Of a stretch of DNA of 64,000 nucleotides, positions 24,439-33,032 are shown piece after piece. The stretch's first letter is position 1. Every line of letters begins with the position of its first letter. The stretch comes from CAIUMH01 sp037142475. GTDB lineage: Bacteria; Actinomycetota; Acidimicrobiia; Acidimicrobiales; RAAP-2. The notes beneath the pieces are model-generated. The model saw only the letters and a list, made by a program, of their open reading frames with translations, made no database searches and had not been told where the DNA came from. The translations under genes and the position numbers were made by a program. Where the stretch lies: assembly GCA_037142475.1 (NCBI GenBank), contig JBAXAR010000001.1, positions 1 to 64,000 of the forward strand, read 5' to 3'.

Positions 24439-25328
24439 CAGGGCTCCTCACTGCCGGTATCGCCACCGGCCTTGTCGATCACGAGGTCGAGGCCGAGGTC
24501 GAGGACCGGGGCCGAATGAGTGAGCGCGCCCACACTGATCAGATCGACCCCACACGCGGCATACAGCGGTGCTGTCGCCAGCGAGATGTTGCCAGAGACC
24601 TCCACCAAAATCCCTGGGTGGATCGATCGCGCCAACGCTGCGGCGACCGCCGCCTCATCGGGAGTCATGTTGTCGAGGAGCACCGAGGTCGCTCGGGCTT
24701 CGGCGGCCTCAGCCACCTGCTCGAGCGTGTCGCACTCGACTTCGACGTTGCGTCCCGGCCACATCACCTTGGCTCTCGCCACCCCAATGCTGATCCCGAT
24801 CGCTCCGAGATGGTTGTCCTTGAGCAGGACCGCGTCAGAGAGGCTCGCCCGATGGTTGGTCCCGCCGCCCGCTCGTACCGCTGCCTTCTCGAGAGCCCTG
24901 AGCCCTGGCGTGGTCTTGCGCGTGTCGAGCACTCGGGTGGTGGGCGAAACAGCGGAGACTGCGTCAACGAGCAACCGGGTCTGGGTGGCCACGCCGGAGA
25001 GATGACCGAGGAAATTCAGGGCTGTCCGCTCGGCCGAGAGGATCGAGACCATTGATCCCCGCACCGTGGCCACGACATCACCCGGTCCCACTGCTGTTCC
25101 GTCGGGGGCTGCCACCTCCACCACAATCGTGGAGTCGACCTGGGCGAATGCTTCCCGCACACAGGCTTGGCCAGCGATGACGCCGACCTGTCGCGACGCG
25201 ATCACCAGCACCCCTGTGGCGTCAGCATCGAGCAGGGAGGCGGTGAGATCGCCAAGTGGCTCAAGATCCTCCGCCAGTGCACGCCGAACGGCGTCAACCA
25301 CGACGGTTCGAGGGGCCTCACGACTCAT
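24438..25328 (-). CDS. nadC: Nicotinate-nucleotide pyrophosphorylase (carboxylating)
   Basis: A 296-residue quinolinate phosphoribosyltransferase: RKTTPGLR, RAGGGTNHR and LLKDNHL are the substrate-binding motifs and VEVECDTLEQ, LLDNMTPDE, EVSGNI the barrel strands. It makes nicotinate mononucleotide from quinolinate and PRPP. It is between nadB and coaX with one-base stop/start overlaps on both sides. nadA is not in the window. Confidence 0.95.
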   Translation of the reverse strand: MSREAPRTVVVDAVRRALAEDLEPLGDLTASLLDADATGVLVIASRQVGVIAGQACVREAFAQVDSTIVVEVAAPDGTAVGPGDVVATVRGSMVSILSAERTALNFLGHLSGVATQTRLLVDAVSAVSPTTRVLDTRKTTPGLRALEKAAVRAGGGTNHRASLSDAVLLKDNHLGAIGISIGVARAKVMWPGRNVEVECDTLEQVAEAAEARATSVLLDNMTPDEAAVAAALARSIHPGILVEVSGNISLATAPLYAACGVDLISVGALTHSAPVLDLGLDLVIDKAGGDTGSEEP

Positions 25329-26938
25329 CAGTGCACCGACCCGCTGATGAGGCGCCGTTCCCAGGCCAACAAGCGCTCCGGGAACTCAGAGCGGATATGA
25401 CAGCCTCGGCTCTCCTGGCGAAGCAGGGCAGCTGCGAGGAGGGCATCGGCGGTGATCACGAGATTCGCCAACTCGGCGTCGGCCGGTGTCATGGGCGTCA
25501 CGGGCTGTCGTGACGCGACGCTGGCGACGACCGCTCGGGCTTCGTCGAGTCCCTCTGCTGAGCGAACGACCCCGGCACCACTGGTCATCGCCATTTGGAG
25601 CGCGGCAAGTTGGCCTGCAGGCTCCGTTGGCATGGTGAGATCCTCGCGCACTGCGCGGTCACCCGACGTACCGATGATCTCAGCCGGAATCCCACCCGAC
25701 TCGGGATCAAGAAGACTGCGGAGGACCCCTGTGGCGACGGGGCCGCGCTGGCCACCTTCGATTGCCTCGGCGATCCGAGCACCGAAGACCATCCCCTCGA
25801 GCAACGAGTTTGACGCCAACCGGTTCGCCCCATGGACGCCGACGTCGGCGACTTCGCCGGCGGCCCAGAGGCCATCGAGCATGGTCGATCCTGAGGTATC
25901 GGTCATGATCCCCCCGGCAAGGTGATGTGCTGCAGGGGCAATCGGCAGCCAGTCAGTCTTTGGGTCGAGTCCCACCGATTCGAGTTCCGCCGCAATGGTC
26001 GGGAAACGCTCGCCGAAGTGATCGAGGCCCGTGGCATCGAGCCAAAGGTGCTCCGAACTCTGCTCGGTCATCTTCGAGGCCATCGCCCGCGACACGATGT
26101 CACGAGAGGCCAACTCGTCGACGAAGCGCTCTCCTTCCGCGTCGCGAAGGAGCGCTCCGTGGCCTCGAAGGGCTTCAGAGAGCAGTGGCCTCGGCATCGC
26201 TGCATGGTGCAGTGCCGTGGGATGAAACTGCATGAATTCGAGATCCGCCACCGGGACGCCGGCGCGCAACGCCATGGCTAACCCATCTGCAGTTGCCTCT
26301 CTTGGATTCGTGGTCACGTGGAAGAGTCGACCGGCTCCCCCGGTGGCTATGACGACGTGGCGTGCCCGCAGAACGACCCGATCACCGTTCGAACCGATGG
26401 CAACGATGCCCTCCACGCCATCGTCGCCGATGAGCAGGTCAGTGGCGAAACAGCGCTCCGCCACCAGAGTCGCCGACTCCCACGTCGCGGCCACCAGCGC
26501 TCGCTCGACCTCGGCCCCTGTGGCCGCGCCGCCAGCATGAAGGATCCGTGGTCGCGAATGGCCGCCCTCGCGCGCCAGCGAAAGGCGCCCAGAGGCCTCC
26601 CGATCGAAGACCGCCCCAAGCCTGATCAATTCCTCAACCCGGCTTGGTCCCTCGTCGACGAGGATCCGGACCGCGTCAACATCACACAACCCCGCTCCTG
26701 CTGCCAGCGTGTCGGCCAAGTGAAGATCCGTTGAGTCCTCGTCAGCGCCAAGGACCGCAGCTACTCCGCCCTGTGCCCACCGTGTTGCTGATGCCTCGAG
26801 ATCGGCCTTCGTGACGACCCCGACCGCCAGGCCCGCATCAGTGAGCCGGACTGCCACCGAGAGGCCGGCGACACCGCTTCCCACAACGATCACGTCGAGG
26901 ACCGCCTCTTCGAGGCCGAGTACGTCTACTGCCGCCAT
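25328..26938 (-). CDS. nadB: L-aspartate oxidase
   Basis: A 536-residue flavoprotein of the succinate dehydrogenase family: GSGVAGLSVAVRL is the FAD dinucleotide fold, MQFHPTAL and HGALLRDAEGERFVDEL the active-site segments, GGIMTDTSG and NRLASNSLLEGMVFG the second FAD region. It oxidises aspartate to iminoaspartate for quinolinate synthesis. The start shares one base with the panC stop. The C-terminal helical domain is present but short. Confidence 0.94.
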   Translation of the reverse strand: MAAVDVLGLEEAVLDVIVVGSGVAGLSVAVRLTDAGLAVGVVTKADLEASATRWAQGGVAAVLGADEDSTDLHLADTLAAGAGLCDVDAVRILVDEGPSRVEELIRLGAVFDREASGRLSLAREGGHSRPRILHAGGAATGAEVERALVAATWESATLVAERCFATDLLIGDDGVEGIVAIGSNGDRVVLRARHVVIATGGAGRLFHVTTNPREATADGLAMALRAGVPVADLEFMQFHPTALHHAAMPRPLLSEALRGHGALLRDAEGERFVDELASRDIVSRAMASKMTEQSSEHLWLDATGLDHFGERFPTIAAELESVGLDPKTDWLPIAPAAHHLAGGIMTDTSGSTMLDGLWAAGEVADVGVHGANRLASNSLLEGMVFGARIAEAIEGGQRGPVATGVLRSLLDPESGGIPAEIIGTSGDRAVREDLTMPTEPAGQLAALQMAMTSGAGVVRSAEGLDEARAVVASVASRQPVTPMTPADAELANLVITADALLAAALLRQESRGCHIRSEFPERLLAWERRLISGSVH

Positions 26939-27819
26939 CAGTCAGGGGAGCCTTCGGTCGCCGGAATCTCCGCACCAAGGTTGTCAATGAGGCGGACGCC
27001 TCCGATCTCGGCGGCGACGAGAAGTCGGAGCGACGCACCCGGGACACGTTGCTTGGTTCGCTGAAGACTGATTGGATCCACCACCTCAGCGTAGGAGACC
27101 GTCGCCATGGGCTCTGAGGCGAGGCGTTCCTCCATTACCGCTGCTGACGCGGCAGGTTCGGATCCTGCTTGGATCGCCTCGGCACCGGCCACAAGCGCGG
27201 CGTGGAGGGCTCCGGCAGCCCGGCGGCCCTCGGGGGTGAGGCGACGATTTCGACTTGAGAGTGCCAAACCATCGGCGTCGCGCAGTGTCGGGCAGGCAAC
27301 AACCTCGATCGGCAGCCCGAGATCACGAACCACTTGGCGAACGACAGCCACCTGTTGGAAGTCCTTCTCCCCGAAGAAGGCTTTGGCCGGTCCGGTGAGA
27401 CTGAAGAGCAGCGTGACCACTGTCGCCACCCCATCAAAATGACCGGGTCGCCCGGCTCCCTCAAGACCCTCAGCTGCACCGGACACGGTCACTGACGTGG
27501 GGACCGGTGCAGGAAATCCGGGATAGATCTCTTCAATGCTCGGCGTGAACACAAGGTCACAGCCCGCGGCTTCAAGCATCGAGAGGTCACTCTCGAGTGT
27601 TCGCGGATAGTTCACCAGGTCCGATGCGTCACCGAACTGGAGCGGATTCACGAAGATGGTGGCTGCCACTCGATCACAGGCGGCGGCGGCTGCGGTCACC
27701 AGCGAGACATGTCCCTCGTGCAGGGCTCCCATGGTGGGGACGAGGCCAAGCACTCGTTCATCACGGCGAGCGTCGTCGCAGGCCGCACGCCAGGCGCGGC
27801 GAGAATCGATGACCTCCAC
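26938..27819 (-). CDS. panC: Pantothenate synthetase
   Basis: A 293-residue PanC: PTMGALHEGHVSLV has the HxGH-type ATP site, FVNPLQFG, FFGEKDFQQ and LALSSRNRRLTPEGR complete the pantoate- and ATP-binding sites. It joins pantoate and beta-alanine. It starts three bases after the DUF2520 stop. panD, which follows panC in mycobacteria, is replaced here by nadB-nadC. Confidence 0.96.
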   Translation of the reverse strand: MEVIDSRRAWRAACDDARRDERVLGLVPTMGALHEGHVSLVTAAAAACDRVAATIFVNPLQFGDASDLVNYPRTLESDLSMLEAAGCDLVFTPSIEEIYPGFPAPVPTSVTVSGAAEGLEGAGRPGHFDGVATVVTLLFSLTGPAKAFFGEKDFQQVAVVRQVVRDLGLPIEVVACPTLRDADGLALSSRNRRLTPEGRRAAGALHAALVAGAEAIQAGSEPAASAAVMEERLASEPMATVSYAEVVDPISLQRTKQRVPGASLRLLVAAEIGGVRLIDNLGAEIPATEGSPD

Positions 27820-27822
27820 GTC

Positions 27823-28614
27823 TCAGCCCACGAGGGCTGCGACCGATGGCGTCCGCACCTCGGGAACGTCATCGGCTGGTTCCTCGGCGACAAGATCAGG
27901 CTCCGAGACAGCGATGAGTTCGAGCGCCAGGCCAACACCAGCTCGGTAGCCGGCGTGCTCTGAAGGATCGAGGGCTCCCAGGTGACGCTCAAGGGTCGCC
28001 CAGTCGCCACGAGCAGCCGGCCCCGTCAGGGCACTTCGAGGACCAAGCCGTGCCACATCGTCGACTGCAGCCCTCGTGAGATCCAAGAAGGCATCCAACG
28101 AAAGTCCCGCTGCCTCAGCCACGCGCTCGACCTGACCGAGGAGCGCCACGACGTGGTTCGCCGCGATGCAGGCCGCTGCGTGATACGTCCCGCGATTCTC
28201 ATCGGCCACCTTGACGATGCGACCACCAAGTGAGGCCGCCAGCTCGTTCACGAGGGGATCGCCCGCAACAGCGAACGTGATCCCTGACACGAGGCGCTCA
28301 GCACCGAGCTCCACTGTGGGGAGCGGAACCAGAGGATGCAACGCGCCGCGCCGCTCGTGGGTCGAGAGAACTTCCAGGCCCAAGGAGCCAGAGAGATGAA
28401 GAACAACGCAGTCAGGCGCTGGTGAGATCTGGCCAGCGACTCGAGCGATGGCGTCATCGCTGGTGGCCACGATGACAGCGTCAACGTCGATGCCGGCTGT
28501 GCTCAAGTCGTAGCCCCGGCCGAAGGGCCCGAGGACCTCGTGACCGACTGATCTCAGGGCGCGAGCCATCGACGATCCTGCTCGACCTGCTCCGATGATT
28601 CGGATTCGTGCCAT
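27823..28614 (-). CDS. Rossmann-fold/DUF2520 protein next to panC
   Basis: A 263-residue protein with an N-terminal NAD(P)-binding Rossmann fold (IRIIGAGRAGSSMARALRS) and a C-terminal helical DUF2520 domain (GTYHAAACIAANHVVALLGQ, GLSLDAFLDLTRAAVDDVA, ALTGPAARGD). It resembles ketopantoate reductases in architecture, and its constant position before panC suggests a step in pantothenate synthesis, which is inference. GGAGG lies four bases before ATG 28614, which is preferred to the long upstream frame. Confidence 0.87.
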   Translation of the reverse strand: MARIRIIGAGRAGSSMARALRSVGHEVLGPFGRGYDLSTAGIDVDAVIVATSDDAIARVAGQISPAPDCVVLHLSGSLGLEVLSTHERRGALHPLVPLPTVELGAERLVSGITFAVAGDPLVNELAASLGGRIVKVADENRGTYHAAACIAANHVVALLGQVERVAEAAGLSLDAFLDLTRAAVDDVARLGPRSALTGPAARGDWATLERHLGALDPSEHAGYRAGVGLALELIAVSEPDLVAEEPADDVPEVRTPSVAALVG

Positions 28615-28661
28615 CTTGCCTCCGACGTTCCAGCCCCATCTCTGGGTGCCGGTCGCTTCGA

Positions 28662-29141
28662 CTAGGAACCTTGCTCTTGAAGCGTACCCACACAGACAAC
28701 CTCGCCGCCAGCCGCCCTCTCCTGCTCGATGCTGACGAGGTCGGGTGCCAGCTCTCTGAGTGGAGCGAGAACGAACCGCCGTTCCCACATCCGCGGGTGA
28801 GGAACCGTCAAATCAGCGCTCGATCGGACCTGCCCCTCGACCCAGAGAACGTCAGCGTCAAGGGTCCGCGGGCCAAAGCGAACCTCCCGCACGCGGTGTG
28901 CTGCAACCTCAAGCGCTTGGCACCGCTCAAGCAATCTCTCTGGGCTATCCGAGGTAGCCAGCTCAACCACAAGGTTCAAGAACAGTCCCTGAGGCGGGCC
29001 GCCAACTGGCTCGGTCTCATAGAGGCAGGAAACAGCGATGAGGTCGCCCACCGTCTCGAGCGCTTCGACTGCGTCACGAAGATGCGCCACTCGATCGCCG
29101 AGATTCGTACCAAGGCCGAGAAACGCCCGGAGCACCGCCAC
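28662..29141 (-). CDS. folK: HPPK, dihydropterin pyrophosphokinase
   Basis: A 159-residue FolK: FLGLGTNLGDRVAHLRDAV, LYETEPVGGPPQGLFLNLVV, and the signature VRFGPRTLDADVLWVEG with its metal-binding aspartates, then VPHPRMWERRFVLAPL. It transfers pyrophosphate from ATP to hydroxymethyl-dihydropterin. GTG 29141, 11 bases after the folB stop, is chosen; GTG 29135 is equally possible. Confidence 0.93.
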   Translation of the reverse strand: MAVLRAFLGLGTNLGDRVAHLRDAVEALETVGDLIAVSCLYETEPVGGPPQGLFLNLVVELATSDSPERLLERCQALEVAAHRVREVRFGPRTLDADVLWVEGQVRSSADLTVPHPRMWERRFVLAPLRELAPDLVSIEQERAAGGEVVCVGTLQEQGS

Positions 29142-29152
29142 AGGTCGGTCGC

Positions 29153-29518
29153 TCAGCGCTCGACGTGCCGGACGATGCCGACCGTGGCAATGTCGAGACC
29201 GATCGGCGGCCGAGTCTTGGTGACCGACACTCGACACGCTGAAATTCGGCCGTCAAGGGCAAGTGTTGCTCGCCCAATCTCGTCGCCAAGCGCCTCAAGG
29301 AGCTTGTGATGATGACTCTCAGCGATCTCGACTGCGACATGGACCACCGCTGCGTAGTTCACGGTGTCTGCGAGGTCATCTGAGGCGCCAGCTGCTCCAA
29401 GATCAACCGCAACGTCAAGGTCGAGCACAAGAGGCTGAGGGCGGTCGTGCTCCTCAGGCAGGACTCCCACCGACGCGACGATTCTCAGCCCACGCAGCTC
29501 AATCAGGTCAGGACCCAC
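29153..29518 (-). CDS. folB: Dihydroneopterin aldolase
   Basis: A 121-residue FolB: IELRGLRIVASVGVLPEEHDRPQPLVLDL, DTVNYAAVVHVAVEIAE, HHKLLEALGDEIG and SVTKTRPPIG cover the known active-site tyrosine, glutamate and lysine positions. It forms hydroxymethyl-dihydropterin. GTG 29518 is chosen because it follows the upstream stop by seven bases and gives the normal N-terminus. Confidence 0.93.
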   Translation of the reverse strand: MGPDLIELRGLRIVASVGVLPEEHDRPQPLVLDLDVAVDLGAAGASDDLADTVNYAAVVHVAVEIAESHHHKLLEALGDEIGRATLALDGRISACRVSVTKTRPPIGLDIATVGIVRHVER

Positions 29519-29525
29519 CGCCAGC

Positions 29526-30032
29526 TCAGCTCGGTCGGGGGAGCTCAGCTGCGGTGGCGATGATGCCGCGACCAGCCGGCCCAAGCTGTCGGCCGAACAG
29601 TCGCTCGATCACCGACGTCGCGAGTGGAGCCCCCTCGAGACGTCCGGACCAGACCAGGTAGCCCGCCACGATGCCGATCGTTCGATCACCCAGCTCATCG
29701 CCGTGAACCAGTACCTTCTCGCCTCGGCGCTGGCGAGTCACCATCTCGGCATACAGAGCCGTCAGCGAGGGAGTCAGATCACCGATGGTCGGAATCGGGT
29801 GGTGGCTCGAGGCCAACCCCAGTTCGGCATAGGCCGCCAGGTTCTGTGGCGCCTCAAGAATCGAGATCACGACGTTGAAATCGTTCTCACGAAGCCAGAT
29901 GATCTCTTCTTGGCGCCTGACCTTTCGATGCGTCGCCGACTGCCCACCGGGTCGCTCCGCCGCAGCGAGCACCTCGGGGAGCACCCAGGTCAGATTCCTC
30001 GGTGGGATTCCTGACGCCCATTTTGATTTCAT
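29526..30032 (-). CDS. Dual-specificity-phosphatase-like protein lacking the catalytic cysteine
   Basis: A 168-residue protein between folP and folB. Its order (W-I-P-P-R-N-L-TWVLPEVLAAAERPGG, NVVISILEAPQNLAAYAELG, HHPIPTIGDLTP, then KVLVHGDELGDRTIGIVAGYL) follows the dual-specificity phosphatase fold. The active-site loop, HC-x5-RT in active enzymes, reads H110-G111-DELGD-R117-T118, so the nucleophilic cysteine is glycine. The aspartate of the general-acid loop may be D85. It is likely a binding or regulatory pseudophosphatase, or a different chemistry. ATG 30032 shares one base with the folP stop. Confidence 0.65.
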   Translation of the reverse strand: MKSKWASGIPPRNLTWVLPEVLAAAERPGGQSATHRKVRRQEEIIWLRENDFNVVISILEAPQNLAAYAELGLASSHHPIPTIGDLTPSLTALYAEMVTRQRRGEKVLVHGDELGDRTIGIVAGYLVWSGRLEGAPLATSVIERLFGRQLGPAGRGIIATAAELPRPS

Positions 30033-30829
30033 CACGCCACCATCTCTTCGGCCATGAGCCGAGTTGCCTGCACCGTCGCGTCCACATCATGGACCCTCAC
30101 CATTTGAGCTCCGCCCTTAATCGCTGCGATCGCTGTCGCCAGAGACCCTCCGAGGCGGTCATCAACCTCGAGCACCCCAGCGGGACCATCGCCGAGGAAC
30201 CGCTTCCTGCTCGTTCCCACCAACACCTGTGCCCCATGACGCTCGGCAAGCGACGCCAGCACGTCCGTGTGGCGAAGGAGGGACCAGTTGTGGGCCGCGG
30301 CCTTCCCGAATCCAATACCCGAATCGAGCCAGATCTCTCCAACCCCGGCCTTCGATGCGGCAGTCGCTGCATCGTCGAGCCACTTCGCTACTTCGGCCAC
30401 CACATCGTCGTAGCGCGGATCGTCCTGCATGGTCGACGGGGTGCCTTGAGCGTGCATCGCCACCCAACCGATGCCGAGCTCCGCAGCGACAACGGCCAGG
30501 GTCCCGCTGACATCGTTGATCAAGGTCGATCCTGCAGCGGCAGCGGCTCGGGCCACTGCTGGCTTGACAGTGTCCACACTGACTCGGCCGGCGCGACTGA
30601 GCGCCTCGATCACGGGGATCACCCTGGCGAGCTCGTCAGCCTCTGCCACGGGGGTTGCACCAGGTCGACTCGACTCGCCGCCAACATCAACAATGGCTGC
30701 CCCTTCAGCAAAGAGGCGGAGGCCGCGTTCGATCGAGGCGTCGATCTCGGCAGTGCGTGAGCCAGGGAAAAACGAGTCCGCGGTGACGTTCACGACGCCC
30801 ATCACGAGCGGTATCTGACGGCCATCCAT
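30032..30829 (-). CDS. folP: Dihydropteroate synthase
   Basis: A 265-residue TIM-barrel FolP: MGVVNVTADSFFPGSR (loop 1), IVDVGGESSRPGA (loop 2), LINDVSGT, MHAQGTPSTMQ, LDSGIGFGK and VGTSRKRFLG. It joins p-aminobenzoate to the pterin pyrophosphate and is the sulfonamide target. ATG 30829 gives a standard start; GTG 30838 three codons earlier is possible. 37 bases separate it from folE. Confidence 0.95.
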   Translation of the reverse strand: MDGRQIPLVMGVVNVTADSFFPGSRTAEIDASIERGLRLFAEGAAIVDVGGESSRPGATPVAEADELARVIPVIEALSRAGRVSVDTVKPAVARAAAAAGSTLINDVSGTLAVVAAELGIGWVAMHAQGTPSTMQDDPRYDDVVAEVAKWLDDAATAASKAGVGEIWLDSGIGFGKAAAHNWSLLRHTDVLASLAERHGAQVLVGTSRKRFLGDGPAGVLEVDDRLGGSLATAIAAIKGGAQMVRVHDVDATVQATRLMAEEMVA

Positions 30830-30866
30830 GGGGCTCACGCTACCCAAGCGGGAGCCCACCGATGAC

Positions 30867-31436
30867 TCAACGCCCTTGGATGAACTGCATTGCCTCGTTC
30901 CGCGTGATTGCATCGTGGCGGAAAATCCCCCGCACAGCAGACGTCACCGTGACAGAGCCAGGCTTCTTGACCCCTCGCATTGACATGCAGAGATGCTCAG
31001 CCTCAATCACCACAAGAGCGCCCTTCGGCTTGAGGATCTCGTCAATGGCATCGGCAACCTGACGCGTCATGCGCTCTTGAACCTGGAGACGTCGGGCGTA
31101 GCCGTCGACGAGGCGCGCCAACTTTGAAAGCCCAGTGATTTGTCCATGCTCGCCGGGAATATAGGCCACATGCGCCTTGCCCATGAAGGGCACCATGTGG
31201 TGCTCACACAGCGACGTGAAGGGGATGTCACGGACCATGACCATCTCGTCATGCTCTTCTTCAAAGGTGACCTTGAGGTGGTCACGCGGATCTGCCTCGA
31301 GGCCCTCGAAGAGCTCGTTGTACATGGCAGCAACGCGCCGAGGGGTGTCGAGAAGCCCGTCGCGTGAGGGATCTTCGCCGATCGCCTCAAGGATCTCTCG
31401 AACACAGCGCTCAATCCGTTCGGTGTCAACGCTCAT
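30867..31436 (-). CDS. folE: GTP cyclohydrolase I
   Basis: A 189-residue FolE: TPRRVAAMYNELFEGL, the zinc ligands in SLCEHHMVPF (C, H) and a later cysteine in HLCMSMRGV, with YIPGEHGQITGLSKLAR between. It converts GTP to dihydroneopterin triphosphate, first step of folate synthesis. The C-terminus (MQFIQGR) is typical. Unlike mycobacteria, no ftsH lies between it and the hpt-containing gene. Confidence 0.97.
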   Translation of the reverse strand: MSVDTERIERCVREILEAIGEDPSRDGLLDTPRRVAAMYNELFEGLEADPRDHLKVTFEEEHDEMVMVRDIPFTSLCEHHMVPFMGKAHVAYIPGEHGQITGLSKLARLVDGYARRLQVQERMTRQVADAIDEILKPKGALVVIEAEHLCMSMRGVKKPGSVTVTSAVRGIFRHDAITRNEAMQFIQGR

Positions 31437-31508
31437 CTGGTCTCACTTTCGGCGCCCCTGACGACGCTCGATTGGCTGGTTTTCGTATGGCAGGAACGAT
31501 CTGGGCGA

Positions 31509-33032
31509 TTAACCCGTTTCATCCCCCACGTAGGTATAAACGTCTTGAAGATTCCTGAAGCGCTCGGCGACGTCGAGGCCGTAGCCCACGACGAACGTCG
31601 GCGGGATGGTAAAGCCGGTGTAGCGCAGAACTTGCTCGACGCGCTGCTCACCTTCTTTGATCAACAAAGCACAGACCTCAATCGACGCCGGCTTCCGGGC
31701 TCCAAGGTATTTGCGCAAGTAGTTCAGCGTCAGACCGGAATCCACGATGTCCTCGACGACCAGGACATGACGATCGGTCAAATCTGCATCAAGGTCTTTC
31801 ACGATGCGGACAACGCCAGAGGTCTTCGTCGCTGATCCATACGACGAAACAGCCATGAAGTCGATTTCGACCGGGAGTTCAATGGCCCTCGACAGGTCGC
31901 TGATGAAGTGCATCGCCCCCTTCAAGACGCACACCAGCAGAGGTGGGTTCTCGGCGTAGTCAGCCGTGATTTCCGCTCCGAGCTCTGCCACACGAGCGCG
32001 AATCGCATCACCCGAGATCAAGATGTCTCCGAGGTCCTTCTCGGCCCATGCCGGTGCGACGCGATCGATGGCCTTTGGCTCCACCCGGCGAAGCGTACCT
32101 GTCGCGGGTTGCTCCACTCGCAGCCGTCCCTTCGTCCGAAGCAGTCGCAGCCCTCCGGCGAGCTCAGTGGATCGCGCTCGGCCCTCAACCACAGCCATTG
32201 TTCGATCAAGCTCTGCCGTCGTTGGTGGATGAGCGGAGACCTCGGTCGAACGCGCCTCGGTGAGCCATGCCCTCAGGGAGCGAAGGGCGAGCGGTGTGGG
32301 CGCAGCACGAAGGTCCGAAACCTCCTGGGGGTCGGTGATGACGAGAGCGGCAAGGTCATCGAGCAGTTCGCTCTCGGAGCGAGCATGTCGAGCCAAGCGC
32401 GCCAGAAGTGGGACCGGATCGCGGTGCGACATCTCCCCGAGAAGTGGCAGGAGGCGGGCTCGGACATCATTGCGGAGGATCTCGGTATCGGCATTGGACT
32501 CATCGTGGACTGGTCCAAGATCGAGCTGCTCGCACACGGCGTGGGTCTCGCTTCGCCGGAGGCCGAGGATCGGATGTCTCGGCCCGGGTTCCATCGCCCC
32601 GAGGCCGCTGATCCCTGTCCCGCGGAGCAGGTTGATCAGCACCGTCTCCGCCTGATCGTCCATGGTGTGGCCCGTGGCCACCCCCGCTGGCAGTACCGCT
32701 CGTCGCGCACGGCGCGCCGTCTCTTCGAGGTTCGAGGCCGAACCGACCTCCACCCGATACGCCATCACATCGGCGCCAAGTCGCTTCGCAAGACCCTCGA
32801 CCACTGCGATGTCTCCGCCACTGCCTGGGCGGATCCCATGGTCAACGTGGTGCAGGACGACTGGTCGGCCCGTGGAAGCCGCCAGAACTGCCAGAGCAGT
32901 GGAGTCAGGCCCCCCCGAACAGGCAACGGCGATTGTGCTGGTCCCAGAGCCGAAAGTGCATCGGCTGAGAAGGTCTTCGATGAGCACCGAGGTATCCGGA
33001 GAACCGGCGGTGCCCGGGAGTTCTCCCGTCAT
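31509..33032 (-). CDS. tilS-hprT: Bifunctional TilS/HprT fusion
   Basis: A 507-residue fusion. Residues 1-320 are tRNA(Ile)-lysidine synthetase: PP-loop SGGPDS at 39-44, HHVDHGIRP, GHTMDDQAETVL, RNDVRARLLP. From about 330 a complete hypoxanthine phosphoribosyltransferase follows: ILISGDAIRARVAELG, VLKGAMHFISDLSR and the PRPP motif VVEDIVDSGLTL (425-436). One half makes lysidine at position 34 of tRNA-Ile2, the other salvages purines. The genes are adjacent in most actinobacteria; fused forms are known in Listeria. ATG 33032 overlaps the upstream stop (ATGA). Confidence 0.93.
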   Translation of the reverse strand: MTGELPGTAGSPDTSVLIEDLLSRCTFGSGTSTIAVACSGGPDSTALAVLAASTGRPVVLHHVDHGIRPGSGGDIAVVEGLAKRLGADVMAYRVEVGSASNLEETARRARRAVLPAGVATGHTMDDQAETVLINLLRGTGISGLGAMEPGPRHPILGLRRSETHAVCEQLDLGPVHDESNADTEILRNDVRARLLPLLGEMSHRDPVPLLARLARHARSESELLDDLAALVITDPQEVSDLRAAPTPLALRSLRAWLTEARSTEVSAHPPTTAELDRTMAVVEGRARSTELAGGLRLLRTKGRLRVEQPATGTLRRVEPKAIDRVAPAWAEKDLGDILISGDAIRARVAELGAEITADYAENPPLLVCVLKGAMHFISDLSRAIELPVEIDFMAVSSYGSATKTSGVVRIVKDLDADLTDRHVLVVEDIVDSGLTLNYLRKYLGARKPASIEVCALLIKEGEQRVEQVLRYTGFTIPPTFVVGYGLDVAERFRNLQDVYTYVGDETG

